Source of the DNA: Candidatus Ribeiella danica
Lineage (GTDB): Bacteria; Chloroflexota; Chloroflexia; Chloroflexales; Roseiflexaceae
DNA length: 64,000 nt
Assembly: GCA_016717335.1 (NCBI GenBank)
Contig: JADKFS010000001.1
Span: forward strand, 2,728,001 to 2,792,000
Direction of reading: 5' to 3'
Positions 49,303-58,700 of this stretch are shown in pieces. How positions within the stretch are numbered: the stretch's first letter is position 1; every line of letters begins with the position of its first letter. Made by a program: the position numbers and the translations under genes. The notes under the pieces were generated by a model that ran no database searches, had not been told where the DNA came from, and worked only from the letters and a program-made list of their open reading frames with translations.

Positions 49303-49683
49303 TCAGCGGTGGTTATACAGCTCGATGCTCCAGCGCCACTCCTGCTTGCGCTCGTCGTTCCACCAGGCTGTCAGAGTCCCGACCTCGCCGCCCGGCAGGA
49401 TAACCGGCCGACCGAGATCACCCGCGTCCGGCCAGATGTCCTCGCGCTCGATCCGGCTCGCGCGCCGGGTCAGCCGCGCGATCGGCGTCTCGGCCGTGCG
49501 CCGCAGCTCGTCGGCGCGAGCGAGCCGCCGGCCGGCGTCGTCGATCACCTCTGCGCGCAGCACGTCCGGCGCGGCGTGGACCAGCAGCACCGCCGTCGCA
49601 TCCAGTCGGCCGCGCGCGAACGGCAGGCCCTGCGACGCAGCGTTGGGAAACCAGAGATCCCAGATCTCGATCGCTTCGCTCAT
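49303..49683 (-). CDS. Hypothetical protein
   Basis: 126 aa, unrecognised. Start at 49683 with GAGGGTCGAC upstream. It opens MSEAIEIWDLWFPNAASQGL followed by PFARGRLD and closes with VGTLTAWWNDERKQEWRWSI followed by ELYNHR. Trp-rich and acidic, no signal peptide. Convergent with the SH3 protein gene (26 nt apart). Confidence 0.6.
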   Translation of the reverse strand: MSEAIEIWDLWFPNAASQGLPFARGRLDATAVLLVHAAPDVLRAEVIDDAGRRLARADELRRTAETPIARLTRRASRIEREDIWPDAGDLGRPVILPGGEVGTLTAWWNDERKQEWRWSIELYNHR

Positions 49684-50134
49684 GTCGACCCTCGTCATTC
49701 CAAACGCTACGCGGTGGCGCGCCGTCCCGGCCGGCTTGCGGCCGAGCCTAGGCGGCCGCGCGATCGCGTAAGCGCACATCGTCGAGACCAGCCATAGCAG
49801 AATGCGAACCATGGCGCCGCCCGCGCTGGCCCGTGCGCCGAGCGCCGCGCCCGGTGACTTTTCGAGCGATCGCCCGTCCCATTCGTTGTGTACATCCGGC
49901 ACGCGTCGTGCTACTATAGAGGCGAGGAGCAGGACAACTGAGCCGGCAGCAGTCGTGGCGGCGCGCTGGCGCCGTTCTAAGCGAGCTCTTCGGGCATACG
50001 TCCGGGCTGGATGGCTTTGGTCTGCCCTCGCCGTGCTGACGACGAACGACTGGCTGCCGACTACCGACGACTGATGATTGGCACTCGGACAGAGGAGCCG
50101 TCGCAGGGCGGCCCATATCGAGAGGAGGCCCGAC
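49684..50134. other. Gap without a recognised gene
   Basis: 451 nt between divergent genes. CTACTATAG near 49911 could belong to a -10. Eroded word repeats (ACGACTGG, TGCCGAC, TACCGAC) at 50040-50085. Frames across the region lack ribosome sites. Confidence 0.35.
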
Positions 50135-50719
50135 ATGTTTGGGTTTGGTGGAAAAGACGACGAGATGAAGAAAATCGGCGAGCAGATGCGAAATCTGAGC
50201 GAGCAGATCGGCAAGCTCCAGCAGGAGCTGCTCGCGAAGAACACCCAGGTCACCGATCTGCAGTCGAAGCTGGACGAGGCGCTGCGGCAGGGCAAGTCGG
50301 TCAACACCAACGACCTCGACAAGGCCCGCGATCAGGTGCGCGAGCTTCAGGACCAGCTGACGGCCATCAAGACGCAGCAAGAGGCTGCGGCAAGCGCCGT
50401 GGCCGGCAAGGCCGCCGAGGCGGGAACGAGCGTCGCCGAGTCCGGGTCACGAGGTGCCGAGACCGAGCGGGTAGCCACCCTCGGCGGGCTTGCCGTCGGC
50501 GCGACCGCCTACGTCACGCGCGCGGGCGGGCTGCCGCTGCGCCTACGCTCGGGCCCCAGCCTGAACGACTCGATCCTCGACCGGCTGCAGCCCGGCACGC
50601 AGATGACGCTGCAGGAGGGGCCACACTCGGCCGATGGGCACAATTGGTGGAAGATCCAGACGACCGACGGGCGCCAGGGTTGGGTCGCCGGCGAGGATCT
50701 GCGCACGCAGGCCGACTAA
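50135..50719 (+). CDS. Coiled-coil protein with C-terminal SH3b domain
   Basis: 194 aa; AGAGGAGGCCCGAC gives a strong ribosome site for the ATG at 50135. Residues about 8-90 form a coiled coil (MKKIGEQMRNLSEQIGKLQQ, then VTDLQSKLDEALRQGK, and DKARDQVRELQDQLTAIKTQ). An Ala/Gly/Ser linker follows, then an SH3b domain (AYVTRAGGLPLRLRSGPSLN, then GTQMTLQEGP and WWKIQTTDGRQGWVAGEDLR). No signal peptide. The domain is shared with the membrane protein at 48671, suggesting related roles in the envelope or in assembly of a scaffold. Confidence 0.78.
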   Translation: MFGFGGKDDEMKKIGEQMRNLSEQIGKLQQELLAKNTQVTDLQSKLDEALRQGKSVNTNDLDKARDQVRELQDQLTAIKTQQEAAASAVAGKAAEAGTSVAESGSRGAETERVATLGGLAVGATAYVTRAGGLPLRLRSGPSLNDSILDRLQPGTQMTLQEGPHSADGHNWWKIQTTDGRQGWVAGEDLRTQAD

Positions 50720-50828
50720 ACGCAAGCGCCTTGCGGTGAAAGACGACAGACGGCAAGCGCATCATAGCTTCGCTTGACTGCGATCAGCAAACGCATGATA
50801 GCTTGCACCTAGCCATCCAGACCTTTTG

Positions 50829-50895
50829 CCCTCATTCCATACCCCCCTCGCCCAGACGGGCGAGGGGGGTATCCTTCTGGCATCAGGGTGGGGTC
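50829..50895. repeat. Composite hairpin element, left part only
   Basis: Left constant hairpin (CCCCTCGCCC/GGGCGAGGGG) plus the start of a centre (TTCTGGCATCAGGG). The rest is missing; the MFS gene starts 36 nt later. Confidence 0.65.
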
Positions 50896-50930
50896 GCACA
50901 GTCGCCATTGATGTTTCGAGAGATACTATT

Positions 50931-52175
50931 ATGACGCTATCGTACTCCCCCCGCGTGGCGCGCCGCGCCGTCACGACCCTGTTCGTCGCCCAGTGCCTCG
51001 GATCGGCCGCGCTGATCGCCAATGCGACCGTCAACCCGATCGTCGGGGCCGAGCTGAGCGGGCGCGACGACCTGGCCGGGCTGCCCGGCACGCTGCTGCT
51101 GATCGGCGCCGCCGTCGCCGCGCCGTGGGCCGGCCGCCTGATGCAGCGATCCGGCCGGCGCCGCGGGCTGGCGCTGGGCTTCTTCGTCGGCGCGGTCGGC
51201 ATGGTCGTCGGCGCGGTGGCGATCGTGGCGCACACCTTCCCGCTGTTCCTGCTGGGCCTGCTGCTGATCGGCGGGGCGCGCGGCGCGGTGGACCAGAGCC
51301 GCTACGCCGCCGCCGACGCCCAGATCCCGCAGCACCGCGCGCGCGCGATCAGCACGGTGATCTTCGCCGGCACGATTGGCGCGATCGCCGGCCCGGCGCT
51401 GGTCAAGCCCAGCGGCCTGCTGATGAGCAGCATGTCGCTCGATCCGCTGGCCGGGCCGATCTGGGTCAGCACGCTGCTGTTCGGCCTGGCCGGGCTGCTG
51501 ATCCTCACGCTGCTGCGCCCCGACCCGCGCGACATCGCGCGCGCGATCGCCGCCGAGTACCCCGACATCACGACGCCGTCCGGGCCGGCTCGCCCGCTGC
51601 GCCAGATCATGAGCTTGCCGGCGGCCTGGCTGGCGCTGATGGCGATGGTGATCGGGCAGGTCGTCATGGTGCTGGTGATGTCGGTCACCTCGCTGCATAT
51701 GCACAACCACAACCACGGGCTCGAAGATGTGTCGCTGGTGATCATGGCGCACACGCTCGGCATGTACGGGCTCTCGGTGGTGAACGGGGCGCTGATCGAC
51801 CGGATCGGCCGCAAGGCCGCGATCGCCGGCGGCGCCGTGCTGCTGGGCCTCGGCAGCCTGCTTGCCCCAACCTCGCTGATGACGCAGTGGCTGGCGCTGG
51901 CGCTGTTCCTGGTCGGGCTCGGCTGGAACCTGTGCTACATCGCCGGCTCGTCGCTGCTCTCCGACATCCTGGCGCCCTCCGAGCGCGGCCGGATCCAGGG
52001 CTTGAACGAGCTGATCGTGAATGCGGCCTCGGCGATCAGCAGCTTGAGCAGCGGCCTGATCCTGGCCTACCTCGGCTACGCCACGCTCGGCTCGATCAGC
52101 GCGGCGCTGGCGCTGGCCCCGCTGGTGCTGTTGGCCTGGCTCGGCCTGGCGCGCCCGCGCCGCGCGCTCGCCTAG
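50931..52175 (+). CDS. MFS transporter
   Basis: 414 aa, 12 helices. Motif A is GRLMQRSGRRRGLALG in the 2-3 loop and a second copy DRIGRKAAIAG in the 8-9 loop. The His-rich loop SLHMHNHNHGLEDVS between helices 7 and 8 is unusual and could bind metal. The start at 50931 follows the hairpin element; ribosome site weak. Substrate unknown. Confidence 0.82.
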   Translation: MTLSYSPRVARRAVTTLFVAQCLGSAALIANATVNPIVGAELSGRDDLAGLPGTLLLIGAAVAAPWAGRLMQRSGRRRGLALGFFVGAVGMVVGAVAIVAHTFPLFLLGLLLIGGARGAVDQSRYAAADAQIPQHRARAISTVIFAGTIGAIAGPALVKPSGLLMSSMSLDPLAGPIWVSTLLFGLAGLLILTLLRPDPRDIARAIAAEYPDITTPSGPARPLRQIMSLPAAWLALMAMVIGQVVMVLVMSVTSLHMHNHNHGLEDVSLVIMAHTLGMYGLSVVNGALIDRIGRKAAIAGGAVLLGLGSLLAPTSLMTQWLALALFLVGLGWNLCYIAGSSLLSDILAPSERGRIQGLNELIVNAASAISSLSSGLILAYLGYATLGSISAALALAPLVLLAWLGLARPRRALA

Positions 52176-52324
52176 AGCGCCAGTACAGAATCCGCCAAAA
52201 GGCCAGGCAGCAGGGCGCGAATGCCGAGAAAATCCTTTTCATTCAGTGTTCAATCTATTGACAAAACATAGATGTCATGCTAATCTTATGGTGTGCATTC
52301 TTTCACAGAGATGGAGCAACCGAC

Positions 52325-53608
52325 GTGAAGAACCGCTCGCCGATGGCATTCATCTTCTTGACGGTCTTTATCGACCTGCTGGGCGCAGGCATCGTGCTGC
52401 CGCTCCTTCCGTATTACGTCAAGTTCGTCGAGCAGTCGAGCAGCCCGCTGCTGTCCGAAAACCGCGCGATCATCGTCGGAGCGCTGGCGGCATCCTTCTC
52501 GCTGATGCAATTCCTGTTCGCGCCGGTGCTGGGCGCGCTCTCGGATCGCTACGGCCGTCGGCCGGTGCTGCTGATTAGCCTGTTCGGCACCGGCATCTCC
52601 TACATCCTGTTCGGCCTGGCCGGCAGCCTGGCCGGCTTCGGGGTCGAGGCGGTCCTGGCGATGCTGTTCCTGGCGCGCATCCTGGATGGCATCACCGGCG
52701 GCAATATTTCGACAGCGCAGGCCTACATCGCCGACAGCACGACGCCCGAGAATCGCGCCAAGGGCATGGGCCTGATCGGCGCGGCGTTCGGGCTGGGCTT
52801 TATGCTCGGCCCGGCGATCGGCGGCCTGCTCAGCGGCATCAGCCTTTCGGCGCCGGCCTTCGCCGCCGCCGCGCTCGCGCTCGTCAACGTCGCATTCGGC
52901 TTCTTTATGCTGCCCGAGACGCTGCCGCCCGAGCGGCGGACCAGCGTGCCGTTCTTCAAAATGAACCCGGTGGCGCGCCTAAGCGGGGTGATCGGCAACC
53001 AGGCGATCCGGCCGCTGCTGGCGGGCATCTTCCTGCTGAACCTGGCCTTCGCCGGCATGCAGAGCAACTTCGCGATCTTCAGCGACGCGCGCTTTGGCTT
53101 CGGGCCGCGCGAGAACGCGTTCATCTTCGCGTTCATCGGCCTGACCGCTGTCGTGATGCAGGGCTTCCTGATCCGCCGCCTGCTGCCGCGCTTCGGCGAG
53201 GCGCGGCTCGCGCTGACCGGGCTGGCGCTCATGGCGCTTGCGTTCGCGCTGATCGCGCTGGCGCCCCAGCCCTGGATGCTCTATCCGATCATGGCCCTGC
53301 TGGCCGGCGGCAGCAGCATGGCGACCCCGTCGCTGACCAGCCTGATCTCGCGGCGCGTCTCGGCGCGCGAGCAGGGTCAGGCGCTCGGCGGCACCCAGGC
53401 GCTCACCAGCCTGACGATGGTGATCGGCCCGCTGTGCGCCGGGATGCTGTTCGACACGGTCGGCATCGGCGCGCCGTACGAGGTGGGCGCCCTGCTGGTA
53501 GCGCTGGCGCTGGTGGTGATCGGCACGGCGCTGCGCTCCGGCGCCGCCAGCCGCCAGCCGGCATCCCAGCATCGCTCTGTTATGTCAATGCGAGCCGACG
53601 CCGAGTAA
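52325..53608 (+). CDS. MFS transporter, TetA-like drug efflux subgroup
   Basis: 427 aa from a GTG with GGAG eight nt upstream; the frame also opens at 52277 but the helix-1 start FIFLTVFIDLLGAGIVLPLL fits the GTG. Motif A GALSDRYGRRPVLL and motif C-like GAAFGLGFMLGPAIGGLLSG place it with TetA-type proton antiporters. Substrate not predictable; many relatives are not resistance factors. It follows another MFS gene in the same direction, 149 nt apart. Confidence 0.85.
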   Translation: MKNRSPMAFIFLTVFIDLLGAGIVLPLLPYYVKFVEQSSSPLLSENRAIIVGALAASFSLMQFLFAPVLGALSDRYGRRPVLLISLFGTGISYILFGLAGSLAGFGVEAVLAMLFLARILDGITGGNISTAQAYIADSTTPENRAKGMGLIGAAFGLGFMLGPAIGGLLSGISLSAPAFAAAALALVNVAFGFFMLPETLPPERRTSVPFFKMNPVARLSGVIGNQAIRPLLAGIFLLNLAFAGMQSNFAIFSDARFGFGPRENAFIFAFIGLTAVVMQGFLIRRLLPRFGEARLALTGLALMALAFALIALAPQPWMLYPIMALLAGGSSMATPSLTSLISRRVSAREQGQALGGTQALTSLTMVIGPLCAGMLFDTVGIGAPYEVGALLVALALVVIGTALRSGAASRQPASQHRSVMSMRADAE

Positions 53609-53688
53609 GCCGCGCGGCAGCAGCCGGTCTCCTTCCCCTGCCATGATTCATCCCACATGTTCCAATTCGGACATCTTGCTGTGTCGTG

Positions 53689-53823
53689 CCACCCCCACAC
53701 CCCCCGACCCCCGCTCCCCGCGGGGAGCGGGGGCGATCGTTTGTGGGTGTGGCGCGGCGGCAAAGCCGTCGCGCCACACCCACGAAAAAGAAACCCCCTC
53801 CCCTGGCAGGGGCGGGGGGCCGC
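53689..53823. repeat. Composite hairpin element
   Basis: Left GCTCCCC/GGGGAGC hairpin, central 18-bp stem with one mismatch (53743-53760 with 53766-53783, loop CAAAG), and the constant CCCCTCCCCTGGCAGGGGCG end. Lies 80 nt before the kinase start. Confidence 0.78.
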
Positions 53824-53848
53824 GCCCAGACTGAAGAGAAGGCTGAAA

Positions 53849-53858
53849 GTGGTATACT
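53849..53858 (+). promoter_or_regulatory. Extended -10 for the PfkB kinase gene
   Basis: GTGGTATACT (TGG-TATACT), 43 nt before the start codon, with a weak CTGAAG -35 at 16 nt. Confidence 0.4.
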
Positions 53859-53900
53859 GCGCGGCACGTGAGCCTACCGAAACGCAGAGGAGGGGACCTC

Positions 53901-54842
53901 GTGAATGCAGACGCGCGGCCGATCATCGCGGTCGGCGACCTGGTCTGGGATGTGCTGGCCAAGCCCGACAGCATCCTGCTGCCCGGCGGCGACACGACCG
54001 GGCGGATCGCCCTTTCGCCCGGCGGCTCGGCCGCCAATGTGGCGGCGTGGATCGCCCGCGTCGGCCGGCCGGCCGGCTTCGTCGGGAAGGTCGGCGCCGA
54101 TGTCTTCGGCGACATGATCGTCGCCGACCTCGAGCGCGAAGGGGTGATCGCCCATATGTCGCGCACCGACGCGCACGACACCGGCGTGATCCTGGTGCTG
54201 ATCGACCGGGCCGGCCAGCGCAGCATGGTCACGAACCAGGGCGCCGACTTTCACCTGCAGCCGGAAGATCTGCCGACCGACGTGCTCACGTCCTGCGCGC
54301 ACGTCCACATCACCGCCTGGTCGATATTCACTGACCCGCCGCGCCGGGCCGCGCTACGCGCGGCGCAGATGGCAAAGGCCGCCGGCGCGACCGTGTCGTT
54401 CGACCCGGCCTCGTACCAGATGATCCGCGAGCTTGGGCACGACAAGTTCCAGCGCATCACCGCCGAGCTGCCGGTCGACATTCTGTTCCCCAACCGCGAC
54501 GAGGGCCAGGCGCTCACCGGCGAGCGCGAGCCGCGCGCGATCGCCCAGGAGCTGCACGAGCGCTACGGCGGGGCGGTGATCGCGCTCAAGCTCGACCGCG
54601 ATGGGTGCTTCATCCAGTCGCGCGGCCACGCCCAGCACTACCCAACCGGCGATGGGCCGGTGGTCGACGCGACTGGCGCAGGGGATGGGTTCGACGCGGC
54701 GTTCCTGGCGCGCTACCTGCAGGACGGCGACCTTGCCGGCGCGGCGCGCTTCGCCAACGCCGTCGGCAGCTGGGTCGTCGCGCGCTACGGCGCCCGCCCG
54801 CCGATCGACGCGGAGCTTGCGGCTATTCTGAGGGAAAGTTAA
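53901..54842 (+). CDS. PfkB-family carbohydrate kinase
   Basis: 313 aa from a GTG directly preceded by AGGAGGGGACCTC. Substrate-side motif GGDTTGRIALSPGGSAANVA and the ATP-site/catalytic motif DATGAGDGFDAAF with the base Asp. Phosphorylates a sugar or nucleoside-like alcohol; the PGGSAAN loop is common in ribokinase and sugar kinases such as 2-keto-3-deoxygluconate kinase. No sugar pathway gene is adjacent. Followed after 31 nt, containing GTTYGAAC repeat words, by the convergent sigma factor gene. Confidence 0.87.
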   Translation: MNADARPIIAVGDLVWDVLAKPDSILLPGGDTTGRIALSPGGSAANVAAWIARVGRPAGFVGKVGADVFGDMIVADLEREGVIAHMSRTDAHDTGVILVLIDRAGQRSMVTNQGADFHLQPEDLPTDVLTSCAHVHITAWSIFTDPPRRAALRAAQMAKAAGATVSFDPASYQMIRELGHDKFQRITAELPVDILFPNRDEGQALTGEREPRAIAQELHERYGGAVIALKLDRDGCFIQSRGHAQHYPTGDGPVVDATGAGDGFDAAFLARYLQDGDLAGAARFANAVGSWVVARYGARPPIDAELAAILRES

Positions 54843-54876
54843 CCGTTCGAACGTTTGAACGTCCGAACGTTTTCTA
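54840..54876. repeat. GTTYGAAC 8-mer repeats between convergent genes
   Basis: CGTTCGAA, CGTTTGAA and CGTCCGAA units; self-complementary words. They begin at the kinase stop (TAACCGTTCG) and reach the sigma factor stop codon. Confidence 0.8.
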
Positions 54877-55527
54877 GTACGCGTCGAGCGACTGCAGGCC
54901 GCGCGCCGCCAGCAGACCGCTGAGCTTCTGCAGGCCGAGCCGCACCCGCGTCTTGACGGTGCCGAGCGGGCGGTTGAGCTTCGTCGCGATCTCCTGGTGC
55001 GACATGCCGCCGAAGTAGGCCAGCTCGATCGCCTGCCGCTGCGGCGCCGGCAGCTGGTGCAGCGCCTCGGCGATCACCCGGCGCTGCTCGGTGGCCCAGA
55101 CCGCCGCAGGCACGTCGGTCTGCTCGTCGACTAGCTGCTGGATCACCGGGTGATCGGCATCCTCGTAGACCGGCGCAGGGCGCGCGCGCAGGCGCCGCAG
55201 CTCGTCGATGCACAGATTGTGCGCGATGCCGAACAGCCATTGGGCCACCCGGCCGCGCCCGCGCTCGAAGCTGCCGCTGCGCCGCCACACCCGCCAGAAC
55301 ACCTCTTGCACCAAGTCCTCGGCCATCTCCGGATTCTTCAGCATGCGCAGCGCGAGCCGGTAGACCACCGCCGCGTAGCGGTCGTACAGCACCTCAAGCG
55401 CCTGGCTGTCGCCCTTGGAGATCGCCGCGATGAGGCTCAGATCATCCGGCTCGTGTTCGCGCGCGCCGCTGGCAGGCGCAGCTGTGAGCACGCTCGGCGT
55501 GGCGATTTCTTTCACCCGTGCTGTCAT
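54874..55527 (-). CDS. ECF sigma factor (sigma-70 family)
   Basis: 217 aa with a 30-residue N-terminal extension. Sigma2 domain DRYAAVVYRLALRMLKNPEM followed by AEDLVQEVFWRVWR (core- and -10-binding), then sigma4 with HQLPAPQRQAIELAYFGGMS and the helix-turn-helix HQEIATKLNRPLGTVKTRVR. ECF sigma factors are usually held by an anti-sigma factor encoded next to them; none is seen on either side. The start at 55527 has GGAGAGG upstream and a consensus-like promoter further up, so it is probably made constitutively and controlled after synthesis. Confidence 0.92.
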   Translation of the reverse strand: MTARVKEIATPSVLTAAPASGAREHEPDDLSLIAAISKGDSQALEVLYDRYAAVVYRLALRMLKNPEMAEDLVQEVFWRVWRRSGSFERGRGRVAQWLFGIAHNLCIDELRRLRARPAPVYEDADHPVIQQLVDEQTDVPAAVWATEQRRVIAEALHQLPAPQRQAIELAYFGGMSHQEIATKLNRPLGTVKTRVRLGLQKLSGLLAARGLQSLDAY

Positions 55528-55579
55528 CGCTGCCTCTCCTCTCCGTGGCTCCAGCCGCTACAATCTTTCTCCAGGCCAG

Positions 55580-55608
55580 AGTATACACCTTTTGCACAGA
55601 TTTGTCAA
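55580..55608 (-). promoter_or_regulatory. Consensus-like promoter of the ECF sigma gene
   Basis: Minus strand TTGACA (55608-55603), 17-nt spacer, TATACT (55585-55580): the best sigma-70 promoter in the window, about 53 nt upstream of the start codon. Confidence 0.7.
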
Positions 55609-55627
55609 CAAATTTGAAAATGATTTG

Positions 55628-55673
55628 CAAAGGCAAGCGGCGCTCCCGTGCGCGGGAGCGCCGCTTGCCTTTG
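55628..55673. terminator. Perfect 21-bp hairpin, bidirectional terminator candidate
   Basis: CAAAGGCAAGCGGCGCTCCC... pairs over 21 bp with loop TGCG (arms 55628-55648 and 55653-55673). A-rich on one side and T-rich on the other (AAAATGATTTGCAAAGG / CCTTTG). Placed between the sigma factor promoter and the dnaE 3' end. Confidence 0.55.
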
Positions 55674-55685
55674 AACGCAGCGCAT

Positions 55686-55757
55686 CGGCCCCCCGATGCC
55701 AGAAGAAAGCCCCCCGCTCCCAGAACGGGAGCGGGGGGCAGGGGGTGAGGGCTCGCT
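55686..55757. repeat. Composite hairpin element, partial, inverted
   Basis: CCCCCCGCTCCCAGAACGGG... hairpin with a GGGGGGCAGGGGGTGAGGG end; no long centre. Immediately downstream of dnaE (which reads towards it), so it may end dnaE transcription. Confidence 0.7.
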
Positions 55758-55778
55758 CAATCTAGCGCGAAGCAGATT

Positions 55779-58700
55779 CTAGCCGTCGACGAGCACGCTC
55801 TCGCTGCCGAGCACGCTGCGCAGCGCGCCGATCAGGTCGTCGCTGCAGCGCACTTTGTGGCGCGGCTGCAGCACCACGGTGCCGGCCGCGTTCGGCATAT
55901 GGATGATCACCTGGTCTTCGCCGCTGTTCTGGCGCAGCACGCGGTCGACCCGGTGCATCAGGTCGATGTCTGCGTCGAAGTCGTTCGTCCGCGGCAGGTA
56001 GAGCCGCAGCGAGTGTGCAGCGACCGGCGCGGGCGCGGCGGCAGCGCTGCCGTTGCCGTTTCCATTGCCATTCCCGTGGCCGTTCCCATTCGAGCCGATT
56101 TTCACGCGCGAGCGGATGATGCTGACCTGCTGCTCGCCTGGCAGCGCCGCCCCTGCGCCGCCATCGCGCTTCGCCTCATCGGTATGCGTCCGCTGTGGTT
56201 CCATGGTCTCCGCTCTCCTGTCCGGTCTGTCGTTCGCCGCGTCGGCCGGGTGCGGCGCGTCCTCGGTCGGGGCGAGCAGCAGCGAGTCGCCGGCGCTGGA
56301 CAATATGTCCTCGGCCTGGCCCTCGATATCCATCTGCGGCGGCAGCTCAGCGGCCGGCGCCAGCCGTGCGCTCAGATCGAGCGCCTCGGCCGTCTCCAGC
56401 AGCAGCTGCAAGCTCTCGTCGCGCCGGCTCTTGTCCACCTTGGCGCCGATCCGCAGCAGCGCGTCGTCCACCAGCAGCTCGCGGTACTTCTCATAGCTCT
56501 TGGGGAACACCACCAGCTCGATCGACGACTCGAGGTCTTCGAACACGGCCACCAGCATGCTGTCGCCCTTTTTGGTGGCCAGGCGGCGCGACTGCGAGAG
56601 CATGCCGGCGAACGTCAGCATCTGGCCGACCACCTCCTCGCCGATCTGGCTAAGCGGCGTGATGCCGGCCAGGTCGAAGCCCTCGAGCGCGCGCGCGATC
56701 GGGTGATCGGAGACATACATGCCCAGCAGCTCTTTCTCCCAGGCCAGCATCTCCTTATCGTGCTGCGGCTCCTGCTTGATCAGCGGCATCGGGATGGACT
56801 GCACCGACACGCCGCCGTCGCCGCCGCCGAGCATCTCGAACATGCTGGCCTGCCCGGCCTCGCGGCTGCGCTGGGCCTCGATCCCGGCCGAGAGCGCCTG
56901 GTCGAGGATCGCCAGCTTCTGGTGGCGCGTGCCGGGCAGCGAGTCCATCGAGCCGCACTTGATCAGACTCTCGAGCACGCGCTTGTTCAGCGACCCGCGG
57001 TCGACCCGGTCGCAGAACTCCTCCAGGCTGCGGAACGCGCCGCCCTTTCCGCGCGCCGCGATCACCCCCAGCACCGGCCCGCTGCCGACGTTGCGGATGG
57101 CCGAGAGGCCGAAGCGGATGCCGAGCCGGTTGGAGTACTCGCGCAGCTGGCCGTCGTTCAGCTTCTCGATCGTGAAGCCCTCGTTGCTGCGGTTCACGTC
57201 GGCCGGCAGCACCGCCACGCTCAGCCGGCCGCACTCGGCCACGCTCTTGGCCACATCCTCGATCTGGCCGGCCGCCGCGGTCAGCACCGCCGCCATATAC
57301 TCGGTCGGGTAGTTGGTCTTGAGCCAGGCGGTCTGGTACGAGAGCAGCCCGTACAGCGTCGAGTGCGGGCGGTTGAACGAGTAGCCGGCGAACGGCAGGA
57401 TCAGCTCCCACAGCTGGTTGGCCTGGTCCTGCGTCAGCCCCTTGCTCAGGCAGCCCTTCTTGAAGCGCACCTCGTTCTCGGCCATCAGCTCCTTGTTCTT
57501 CTTGCTGATCGCCTTGATCACGATGTACGCTTCGCCCAGCGTGTACTCGGCCACCATCTGGAGCAGCTGCATGATCTGCTCCTGGTAGACGATCACGCCG
57601 TAGGTGTCCTCGAGGATCGGCTTGAGGATCGGGTGGATGTACTTGATGTCGCGCGGGCTGTTCTTGTTGTGGATGTAGACCGGGATCTGCTCCAGCGGGC
57701 CCGGCCGGTACAGCGCGACCATGGCGTACAGGTCGTCCACCCGGGTCGGCTTGAGCTGGACCAGGTAGCGCGTCATGCCCGCGCTCTCAAGCTGGAACAC
57801 GTTGGTGGTCTCGCCGCGCCCCAGGCTCGCGAAGGTCTTGCGGTCGTCGAGCGGGATCTCGTCGAGCCACATCTTCTTGCCGGTGGTCTGCTCGATATAC
57901 TTGAGCGCCTCGGCGACGATTGAGAGGTTCGCCAGCCCGAGGATGTCCATCTTGAGCAGGCCCATCTTCGCCAGCGTCGGCCCCTCGAACGCCGCCATCA
58001 CGGCGTTTTCGTCCTTGGTGGTGTGCTGGAGCGGCACGATCTCTTGCAGCGGGTTGCGGCTGACCACCACGCCGCAGGCGTGCGTGCCCACGCTCTTCAT
58101 GCGCCCCTCGACCTTTTGGGCCCAGTCGATCAGGTTGCGCAGCTCGGCGTTGCCGTCGTAGATCTGCTTCAGCTCGGGCACCCGCTCGAGCGCGCTCGCG
58201 ATCGTCGTGCCGACCGGCAGCGACGGGATCAGCTTGGCGACCCGGTCGACCTCGCCCAGCGGGATGTCGAGCACGCGGCCCATGTCGCGCAGCGCCGCCT
58301 TGGCGCCCAGCGTGCCGTAGGTGATGATCTGGGCCACGTTCTCGCGGCCGTACTTGTTGGCGATATAGTTGAGGATCTCGCCGCGCCGGCTGTCGGCGAA
58401 GTCGGTGTCGATGTCCGGCATCTCGAGCCGCTCGCGCGAGAGGAAGCGCTCGAACAGCAGCTTGTTCGCCACCGGGTCGACGTCGGTGATGAACAGGCTG
58501 TACAGCACCAGCGACGCGCCGGCCGAGCCGCGCGGCAGGCAGGGGATGCCGTTGGATCGCGCGAACTTGACGTAGTCCCACACGATCAGCATGTAGTCGG
58601 GGAAGCCGGTCTGGTTGATCACGTCCAGCTCGTACTCGAGCCGCTTGACGTACTCCTCGGTCGGGTTGCCGTTGAAGCGCTTCATCAGGCCTTCTTCGCA

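Noticed and set aside
55857..57923. Long plus-strand open frame (688 codons) opposite dnaE
   Set aside because: Antisense to a well-conserved polymerase gene, no ribosome site, composition of a high-GC shadow frame.
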